From contig NRSV01000077.1 in assembly GCA_002286855.1 (NCBI GenBank), positions 1 through 64,000 of the forward strand: a stretch of DNA of 64,000 bases, read 5' to 3'. The notes under the pieces were generated by a model. The model was not told the origin of the DNA. It did not search any database and saw only the letters and a list, made by a program, of their open reading frames with translations. This document shows, piece after piece, positions 57,601 through 64,000 of the stretch. The translations under genes were made by a program, and so were the position numbers. How positions within the stretch are numbered: the stretch's first letter is position 1; the number at the start of each line of letters is the position of its first letter. The stretch is from Bipolaris cookei (Eukaryota; Ascomycota; Dothideomycetes; Pleosporales; Pleosporaceae).

Positions 57601-58850
57601 GGACACATCCGGGCAGCCGGTGTATTTGGCCAACTACGAACTGCTTGACGTCCTCATCACTAGCCTCTACCTCTAGTCTCGATGCTAGCCGAAAAGCGTC
57701 CTCAACATCTGGCACAAAACGCGAGGTGACCATTAATCGCATGTCTGCTCCTTTCTGTAGATCGAAGAGCTTGGTGCATAGCTGCCGACGTGTTTCGTTC
57801 TGACACTCGTCTAGCGCATCGACGACTATATGAACGTACGGATACTGTGTGAGCACGTCTCGAAGAGCGCTGTATATATCATCGAGCGATGGCTTCGTGC
57901 CGCGGCCGGCGTGTTTCTGATGTAATCTTTCCACAGGACCTAGTGCTGACGGCCGGCTCTGAACTAGCTGCTTGAGGATGGCTGCTAATATGCTAACGAT
58001 GTCCTGATCTGCTTGAGATTTGTAGTTGCAATAAACGTACGCCACTCCGTATGCGCCGTTTTGCGCCGAGTCTAGAAGCTGATCGACTGCAATAGCCGCT
58101 ACCATGGTCTTACCAGCACCCGGGATTCCTGGGCAGAAGAGGGTGGTCTTGGCGTCACCGAGCCATCTTGCCACTTCAGGTGCATCTAGGAACCACTGGC
58201 CTGTCCCTTCCTGCCTGCGCTTTATGATGTCCGATTGCTGAGCGGGATAGTCGCTCGACGATATCCATTCTAGAAGCATGCGCTGGGTTGCGGTGACTTG
58301 TACCTGCTGCACTTTGTTAACAGCAGACTCGATAGCCGATATGTGCGTGCGAATAGAGCCAGTGTCGTCTTTGATAGCTTGGGAGAGTTTTCTTGCGCGT
58401 CTAAGCTTAGTCGTTGAGTAGTGCTAGTACGGAAACTCACAAGTGATCCATCTGTAACGCGATCTGCACCAGCGTTTTCAGTCGTTCCATGCGAGCCAAG
58501 ATGGCGTCCACCTCTTCTTTCTTGAACTTCCATATCAACGCATCGTTGACTTTCTTCAGCCGACCTCCGTGTGTCATCTTTGCCTGCAGAGTTTCCAGCG
58601 CTTGCTTGAACTGGTCGAGCGGCCCGTTCTCGACGGCAAGGGCTTGCACTGTGCTGAACCACGGCTGGTGGCCATGTCCCTCTTCTAGTCGAAATCTCAG
58701 AGTTGTCAGGAGGTTGTGTAGATTGCTAGCTTCGATCGCGCACTGCGCACGGCCTTTGGAGGCGTCCTTGACGTCGTTCAAGTAGGAAAGGACTTTGGCT
58801 GAGAGCTGAAGGATAGCGATGACGCTGGCCGTGGCACTCAGCGGATCCAT
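54687..58850 (-). CDS. NLR/STAND protein: HeLo-like, NACHT, ankyrin array, ZZ finger (three exons)
   Basis: Proposed complement(join(54687..57492,57540..58400,58441..58850)), 1358 aa. The introns are 40 nt (GTGAGT...TTAG) and 47 nt (GTAAGT...CTTAC...GAG), and phases fit. Residues 1-~136 form a fungal HeLo-like N-terminal domain (MDPLSATASVIAILQLSAKV). The NACHT has Walker A GIPGAGKT (228-235) and Walker B VHIVVDALDEC (326-336). A winged-helix-type region (LTWITFAKRPLTTAELCCAL) follows, then about 15 nearly identical 33-residue ankyrin units plus diverged ones, and a C-terminal ZZ zinc finger (CDVCTSSIRVTDFHYHCQDC...CEDC). Known relatives mediate heterokaryon incompatibility or immunity: the repeats sense a ligand, NACHT oligomerises, and the HeLo-like domain drives membrane-linked cell death. 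Ligand unknown. Carried inside a transposon. Confidence 0.9.
55190..56640 (-). repeat. Array of ~14.5 99-bp ankyrin-coding units
   Basis: Each unit encodes about 33 residues (core GNALQAASSGGYEAVVKLLL, DKGAEVNAQGG). Differences concentrate at the residues before the GNAL/SNAL motif (HY, RY, DY, AF) and in the loop after AAS (SGGY, SRGH, FGGH, FGGC), while the rest is almost invariant at the nucleotide level. Units such as AFSNALHAASSRGHEAVV recur twice, which suggests unit shuffling or gene conversion. Confidence 0.92.
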
Positions 58851-59345
58851 GTTGGAAGGGTTTGAGTGTCGACTGCAGATATGTGCGAAAGACGTCTTGC
58901 GAACAAGGCGACATCGTTGACGTTCGACCAGGCTGATGAGTGCATGGCTTGAGTGTGGCTTGAGTGAGGCTGAGCGAGGACCTGCTTTGCGAATCGCATG
59001 ACGGCACATCTTATCGATAAGGTCAAACTAAGGATTGGTGGAGTTCAGCTGCAATAACAGAACAGTAGGAAAGAGGGGGACAGCGACAGGCTTCTTTCGC
59101 AACGTGCTACAGAGCAATTATCATATGTCAGGGCGGTAGTGTTCTCGCCAGACGGGCATCAGCATGCTGTTGATGAAGAAAGTGGTTTGAATGCTTCTCA
59201 CAGCACGCTGGAAGACCGGTCCGCCTATGTCAGCGCGGTGGCAAGCATGAAGGTTGAACAAGCGCCAAAGCAGAATTGCCTTCACATTATAGGTCTACGT
59301 TCATGTCTGGAACATGCTGAGCGTGATCTGTATGTCCCTCTATCG

Positions 59346-61124
59346 TCACCACATCTGTGCCACAGGTGCTCTCCACGTTTCCAGCATCGGATCAATAAGC
59401 GCATCGCTTGCTCGTGCTGCTTTATTTAAGGGTCCCGACACGCCTACTTCCTGCTCATCTGGAACAGCTCCTCCGGCCGCGACACTTTTACGTTTCCGAC
59501 CACGTTTCTTCCCTGATTCACCTCCGTCTGCCTGCGTCGTTGCCTTTGGCCGGCCGCGCTTTGCTTTACCTACAGCCTTTTTGGCAGCATCTTGTTTAGC
59601 ACGTTCTGCGCGGTCTGCCCGAATTGCTTCGAGATCTTCCTGTCTCATCACCCGTCCTTCGCCGTTCTTCCCAGGCTTCTTCAGGATATCTGACTTTGTA
59701 TTTCGGCGAGTCTTAGCCTCGTTATTAGCAGCCTTGAGAAGACCAATATAATTCTGGTCAAGGGCTTGTTGGGCAATAGACCTTTCGGCAGCGTTGGCAA
59801 GCTTCTGAATTAGTCTATGACGACGTAATTCAATTGGCTTATCACTATGAGAATCTTGCTTGATGAGGCTCAGCAGTTGTGCCACTGCTTCTGATGACAC
59901 GGGCGTTACTGGTGTCTGGGTTACTCCATTCTGTGTGCTTCCGACATCGTGGGAGACCTGAATGGTCAGCGGAGCGTCTGGCTTTACGATATCACGAAGA
60001 ACCCTCGAAGGGTTATAAGGAAAGAGGCCGGTCTTTGCCCAGCCAGCAAGTATATTCTTCTTCGTCATCGCCCTTTCTCTCGCACGACTGTATATGGCAG
60101 TGAAGTGTTCTTTGTTGACATTCGTCAGGCCTCCACGGTAGCGGCGCTCGACTTCATCTCGGTACGCTGTTTTCAATGGCCCAAAAACCGACACGTCACA
60201 GGGTTGTGTCTTGTGAGACGTGTGAGAGGGTAGTCTACATAGGATGATGTTATTCTCCAAGCAAAATTCGATAATCTCGAGGGTTTCATGTGTCCCAAAG
60301 CCATCGCAGATGAGTATCCGTGGCTTCCCATTAGCACGAGCTTTAGTCTGAGGGTCAAAGACTTGTTTAATCCACTCCAGGCTAATAAAAGAGTCATTGT
60401 AACCTGTTTCAGAAAGAGCATAGAACCATCCAGGAGTAGGGTACGTTGTCCAGTTGCTCCTGTGGGTAGATGCAGGCCAGATGATCATCGGATTGAGATA
60501 CTCACCGCTTGCTGACACGCATTCGATAGCAGTCACCATCGTCCGCTTTGTGCCAGTTCCTCTATAGTCCCGTCTATCACCTTTACCTACCAGGACTTTG
60601 ACAGAGCCAAGCATGGAAAGCATGATGCCTGTCTCATCCATATTATAGGCGTTCTCTGGCAAGACGTCTGGTCTGCAGAGTTCCTCCCTGATCACATCGA
60701 ACCAATGTACTACCTTATCGTATATGCTATTATCGTGACGCTCCCACGGCATAGGCCTATTGTTCCTCGATTTGAGCTGTGGGTGGCGGCGCCGGAAGGC
60801 CTGAGGCCAATTCTTGTTCGGTGGCTCGGAGGGTCGTTTGGTGGCACGTCGGCTAGCGATGCAAAAGGCAAGTGCAGGTATATACTTCACACGTACAGGA
60901 GTCCCGACTGCACCCATCCGTAATATGAAAGCAACAAGAGCTTTCTCCTCGGGTGGGGTGAGGTATTGCTGGCCTTGAGCCTTCTCCTTCATCGAAGGTC
61001 GTCCGCGCTTCCGGTAGTAGCGGGTATGGTAGGGAATCTCTTCTTCAGTCTCTACGGGGGAAGGCCGGTCCGCGGGCACATCTATAGGGTCAGTTTGCGC
61101 TAGCACTCGACTGGCTGGCTCCAT
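59346..61124 (-). CDS. DDE1-family (pogo/Fot-type) transposase, intact
   Basis: 592 aa from the ATG at 61124 (MEPASRVLAQ). This start is preferred over 61271 because the two deleted relatives in the arms start at the same point (MDPTSRALAQ, MDPASRALAQ). It has an AT-hook-like KRGRPS (~39-44), a CENP-B/pogo-type helix-turn-helix (~50-125), and catalytic Asp163 (YNMDETGI), Asp274 (ILICDGFGTHE) and Asp310 (HTSHKTQPCD), a DD35D spacing. A long basic tail with KRGRPK-type motifs ends at 59346. No stops or missing catalytic residues, so it could be active. It shares orientation with the NLR; ~500 bp separate its stop from the NLR start codon. Confidence 0.93.
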   Translation of the reverse strand: MEPASRVLAQTDPIDVPADRPSPVETEEEIPYHTRYYRKRGRPSMKEKAQGQQYLTPPEEKALVAFILRMGAVGTPVRVKYIPALAFCIASRRATKRPSEPPNKNWPQAFRRRHPQLKSRNNRPMPWERHDNSIYDKVVHWFDVIREELCRPDVLPENAYNMDETGIMLSMLGSVKVLVGKGDRRDYRGTGTKRTMVTAIECVSASGEYLNPMIIWPASTHRSNWTTYPTPGWFYALSETGYNDSFISLEWIKQVFDPQTKARANGKPRILICDGFGTHETLEIIEFCLENNIILCRLPSHTSHKTQPCDVSVFGPLKTAYRDEVERRYRGGLTNVNKEHFTAIYSRARERAMTKKNILAGWAKTGLFPYNPSRVLRDIVKPDAPLTIQVSHDVGSTQNGVTQTPVTPVSSEAVAQLLSLIKQDSHSDKPIELRRHRLIQKLANAAERSIAQQALDQNYIGLLKAANNEAKTRRNTKSDILKKPGKNGEGRVMRQEDLEAIRADRAERAKQDAAKKAVGKAKRGRPKATTQADGGESGKKRGRKRKSVAAGGAVPDEQEVGVSGPLNKAARASDALIDPMLETWRAPVAQMW

Positions 61125-61740
61125 GTTTGCTGTGGTTTTGCGAATGCTGCTATTCGGGCCAGCACGACACACAGCGCAGCTCCGCACTGCTCGACCGGAA
61201 CAACGGAACGCGTTCGTGCTAAAGATAGTACGCATGTGACCAAAGTCGATGCTTCGAGAAGCGTGCGCCACACCTCGATTCTATCGAGCTAGCTCAAGAA
61301 CAGACGCCGTACGATACGGTATGCCAAGATATGATGTAAGCGCGCTAAACTCAGCGGTCAAGGCGCGAGATCAAGTCTTGTTCACGGAAAAATCCGGAAT
61401 ATATTCTCTTAAGTTTAAGCATCTGTACAAGTCTCGGGATATATTCTCCTATAATCATTCTATTCACCTGTGATCCCGATATAGGTGATACCTTGAGCTA
61501 TACTGCTAATACTGAAGTGTAAACGTGATGCAGCTTTCAGCGGATAGGAATGCACGAGCGACAGCACAGCTCATCACTATGTATTTTTTTCGCCACAAGC
61601 CGTTATCGAATATGGAAAAGTCTAGAGAATATGCATATAGTATTATAGAGCGAAAGAGGCAATAGTAAAACATCCAAGGTGTCGAATGTGTAGGATACTT
61701 GCGGCACGGGGGTATTTGCGTGACGCATGGATCCACGTTA

Positions 61741-61803
61741 GGAGAAGAGTGACAATTTCGACTTTACCCCCAATAGCTGCTTCATGAAGCGCTGTGTTGC
61801 CAT
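61741..61803 (-). pseudogene. Ankyrin gene fragment (right flank of the NLR transposon)
   Basis: Minus strand: GNTALHEAAIGGKVEIVTLL, a textbook ankyrin unit, running into the TA at the transposon end. Its 5' side is cut by the 292-bp repeat at 61804. Confidence 0.85.
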
Positions 61804-62095
61804 TGTAACGGCGCAGGCAAGACTACTCGGATCAGTATCGGCAGTAGTGTCACTCAGAGGCATATGGGAGTGCGTGGGACATCAAACGAGCCTTGATTCG
61901 AATAGACACCTATAGGCCTTGTACGAAAGGATATCAAAAGTCTACAGAGCTAGCTACAGGAAGTGTCTCAATATATACCTATCCTAGTCGGGTCCGAATC
62001 GGATCCGATCAGGAACAGACAGCTGACGAAGGGGCGGCCGATACTTACTCCGATCCGGCTCTGGGATTGGCTCAGTGCTGGATGAAGCTGTAACA
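61804..62095. repeat. 292-bp dispersed repeat, candidate solo LTR (copy 2)
   Basis: Starts TGTAACGGCG and ends GCTGTAACA, so TG...CA borders are possible. Matches 28133-28424. It interrupts the ankyrin relic directly. No clear target duplication. Confidence 0.65.
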
Positions 62096-62473
62096 TCGTT
62101 ACACACTGTTCCTTTGCAACTCATTCTCCTTGCAGGTAATGATGCAATGACGCTTACTTTATAGCTTATGCTTAGTATCCATGTTATCGCAGTTTATTGT
62201 AACTACATGTCGTTAATTATAATTATCATGTTGATTAACTAAGTATTTAACTAGGAAAACATTTATTGATGTCCTCACTTGTATGACTTCTTTTATATTC
62301 TCAACTTTCTAATCCTTCCTGGGAAGATCGCTTGTTTCAACGGACAAGGGATACATCGATTACGTTTAGTAATTCATACGGTATTAGACTTTTTATTAAA
62401 TTGTTCGAGTTGTCTCTCTTATACTACGCCTGCTGCCGTTGCAAAAGCTATAAGTAAGAGGACGAATAGGAAC

Positions 62474-62640
62474 ATGAGAATCAAATCTACTCCGCCTTCA
62501 GCTATGACTCAGGGCTACAAAAAGAAGATTATGGAGAAAATAGGTAAAGAGGACATCAGAGGTGACGCTAAGATAGAGGGAACATCTCTTTTACAACTAG
62601 CATGCGCTGCGCGCGATAAGAAACTAGCAGAGTTCGCAAC
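62474..62640 (+). pseudogene. N-terminus of a third ankyrin-family gene, cut by the hAT element
   Basis: Starts MRIKSTPP and aligns with the N-termini of the two arm genes, through EGTSLLQLACAARDKKLAEF against DGQSLVQIACLWGHGKAVVS. The upstream region near 62150 shares the family promoter block. The frame enters the CAAGTCAAGCAAG repeats of the hAT element and stops at 62660. Confidence 0.6.
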
Positions 62641-64000
62641 AAGCAAGTCAAGCAAGTTTTGACAGTCAACTTGACTTACTTGGCACGATTTTTGAATAAA
62701 ATAATACTTGCTTGACTTGGGAGCAATACCAGAAGAACTTACTTGGTAAACTTGAGTAACTTGGGTAACTTGGACGATTTTCAGAGGTAAAGTGTCTATT
62801 AATTACTATGTAGGCCCCTCCCAGTTACGTAAATCATACTTTTCATCTAATAGCGTCTCAGTTTGCGATGCCTCTAGCTTCTTGGCGACGTCTGGGGCTG
62901 GACGTTCGAATCCAGCACGTGTCCAAGCTCGAACACACTGCAGTGTTGCCAGCAATTGAGCTCCTATTTTACGCCTTTTTGGCTCCAGTAGATCACCAAG
63001 CTCGCTGAATAATCGCTCGCACTCACAGCTGCTAGCAGGTATCGTTAGAACATCAAGCGCCAACTTAGCTAAGCTAGGGTACTTTGGTCGTAGTTCAATC
63101 CAGTACTTGATAGGATCACAACCTTGATTGAACTGCTCGCGCGTCCACTTAGGCTCAAGCTTCTTCCATCGTTGGAACTCATCAATATCCTCATCGTCAC
63201 TGCTATCGTCAGCGTCGGCTATAGCAGCAATCGCATCTTCAAGCGCACTCCGTGGCGACCTTGATGCTGGCCGCACTGCGCTATGCGGCCTATACTGTTG
63301 CCATAGCTGCTGAAAAGCTGCGTTGTTGGCGCGCAGCCACTCTGGCTTTGAGCGCCAACTACGATCGCAGTAGCGCTTGTAGTAGGGATGAAGTATCGTC
63401 GCGGCGTAGTAGAACGGCGAGCTATCCAGCTTAGAGTAGTAGGCATTGGCTTTTGACCAAGCTGCGCGTAGGTTGATTGGTAGGTGATCCTCAGGAGCAC
63501 CTTGCTCTTCATAGTCGACATACTCGTACGATTTGACGCGCTCTTCAAGCTTGTATAGTAGCGTTTCAAACACCGGTATCACTGAATAGAGTGCACCAAA
63601 ACGCTCTGATTTACCGCGTCCTTCAAGCTGCTTAGTAGCCTGCTTAAGTGGATTTAATACTTCTGTATACTCTGATATTACTGCCCAGTCTGCGGCAGTA
63701 AGACCATTTGATCGCATCCAACTCGGTGCATTAGAAAGCTTGTTACCCCGACGCCTAGCGATGTCGTCAAGATTGCGCGTATGCTGGATGTGGTAGTTGG
63801 CGTAGTTGCTGACGGCGTGCTGAAGCTTGATAGCCCGTTCAAAGCAGCTGTAATACGAGTTCCAGCGCGTAACAACTGGCTTGATTGGCTCAAGTATCTC
63901 GTTCTGATCGTTTGTAGGAAGCTCTGTGTTGGCAAGGTGCTGAAAACGATTGAATAGATCGCACTGTTGAGGTGTATTGATATAGTTAATCACGTCTATT
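62641..64000 (-). mobile_element. hAT transposon, 3' part (continues past the window)
   Basis: About 150 bp of subterminal sequence with at least eight ACTTG-type motifs (for example CTTGACTTACTTGG, AACTTGAGTAACTTGGGTAA), then the transposase. The other end lies outside, so the target duplication cannot be checked. Confidence 0.75.
62806..63993 (-). CDS. hAT transposase, C-terminal part (partial at window edge)
   Basis: 395 codons visible. The ATG at 63993 is probably internal, because the BED-finger and first catalytic Asp region expected upstream are missing. Features seen: VVTRWNSYYSCFERAIKL (the conserved Trp-containing core), DSSPFYYAATILHPYYKRY, and the C-terminal dimerisation motif SSCECERLFSELGDLLEPKRRKI (start of the motif at the Ser-Ser-Cys). 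No stops. It catalyses cut-and-paste transposition in the nucleus. Confidence 0.9.
   Translation of the reverse strand: MINYINTPQQCDLFNRFQHLANTELPTNDQNEILEPIKPVVTRWNSYYSCFERAIKLQHAVSNYANYHIQHTRNLDDIARRRGNKLSNAPSWMRSNGLTAADWAVISEYTEVLNPLKQATKQLEGRGKSERFGALYSVIPVFETLLYKLEERVKSYEYVDYEEQGAPEDHLPINLRAAWSKANAYYSKLDSSPFYYAATILHPYYKRYCDRSWRSKPEWLRANNAAFQQLWQQYRPHSAVRPASRSPRSALEDAIAAIADADDSSDDEDIDEFQRWKKLEPKWTREQFNQGCDPIKYWIELRPKYPSLAKLALDVLTIPASSCECERLFSELGDLLEPKRRKIGAQLLATLQCVRAWTRAGFERPAPDVAKKLEASQTETLLDEKYDLRNWEGPT

Larger units (their letters stand above)
53889..61738 (-). mobile_element. 7.85-kb TIR DNA transposon carrying an NLR gene
   Basis: The 40-bp ends 53889-53928 and 61699-61738 are inverted repeats with three mismatches (ACGTGCATCCATGGGTCACG / ACGTGGATCCATGCGTCACG, then CAAA(C/T)ACCCCCGTGCCGCAA). 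TA flanks both sides (53887-53888, 61739-61740). Inside are a DD35D transposase (59346-61124), whose ATG lies 614 bp from its nearest end as in the small DDE1 elements, and a complete NLR (54687-58850) in the same orientation. Dropping the element and one TA rejoins an ankyrin frame across the site (KVEIVTLLLDRGAKSNAEDI), so this is a single insertion. I found no other matching TIR between 58850 and 59346 that would make a smaller element. Confidence 0.87.

Noticed and set aside
57196..57648. Plus-strand 150-aa ORF over the NLR gene
   Set aside because: Antisense shadow of the NACHT/winged-helix coding region.
58270..58662. Separate 130-aa minus-strand gene between NLR exons 1 and 2
   Set aside because: It is an out-of-frame reading through intron 1 of the NLR; splicing gives a continuous frame.
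53889..61738. Starship element
   Set aside because: There is no DUF3435 tyrosine recombinase. The ends are 40-bp TIRs with TA duplication and the enzyme is a DDE transposase.
1..64000. tRNA or rRNA genes
   Set aside because: None noticed on reading both strands; a covariance-model search was not possible, so absence is not proven.

Overview
The window looks like a gene-poor, transposon-rich accessory region of a filamentous ascomycete (Pezizomycotina, possibly Dothideomycetes; species not determined). This rests on short GT-AG introns of 39-73 nt, fungal-only families (fungal rhodopsin-like 7TM, DUF7492, Dfg5/Dcw1-type GH76, HeLo-like NACHT proteins), Tad-type LINEs, Fot1/Pot2-type DDE1 transposons, and many relics broken by TAG codons that resemble RIP or C-to-T decay.

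Layout. 1-9.5 kb: transposon ends, a secreted LPMO-like gene, a LINE relic, a complete but dead Pot2-like element, a LINE 3' fragment and an orphan gene. 9.59-20.16 kb and 37.94-48.69 kb: two arms of a large inverted duplication. Each arm carries, from the outside in, a 131-bp MITE, a deleted DDE1 element, a two-exon ankyrin/F-box-like gene with an unknown C-terminal domain, a GT90 pseudogene, ankyrin relics and a four-exon 7TM gene. 20.2-37.9 kb (spacer): a PGAP4-like GPI-glycan transferase tail-to-tail with a GH76 Dfg5/Dcw1-like gene, a broken nuclear-type gene, a Tad-like LINE lacking its reverse transcriptase, and a stretch with nothing recognised. 48.9-53.8 kb: a vWA gene, a coiled-coil gene, MITEs and ankyrin relics. 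53.889-61.738 kb: a 7.85-kb TIR transposon. 61.7-64 kb: ankyrin relics, a 292-bp repeat and a hAT transposon.

Main discovery. The 7.85-kb element has 40-bp terminal inverted repeats and TA target duplications. It encodes an apparently intact DD35D (DDE1/pogo-Fot type) transposase and a complete three-exon NLR gene (HeLo-like, NACHT, about 15 nearly identical ankyrin repeats, ZZ finger). Removing the element and one TA joins the two flanks into a continuous ankyrin-coding frame, so the two ends belong to one insertion event. It therefore appears to be a cut-and-paste transposon carrying an NLR as cargo.

Working together. The PGAP4-like and GH76 genes would both act on GPI-anchor glycans in the secretory pathway and cell wall. 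The NLR and ankyrin genes suggest recognition functions. Most other content is mobile DNA, and ankyrin genes are repeatedly hit by transposons here.
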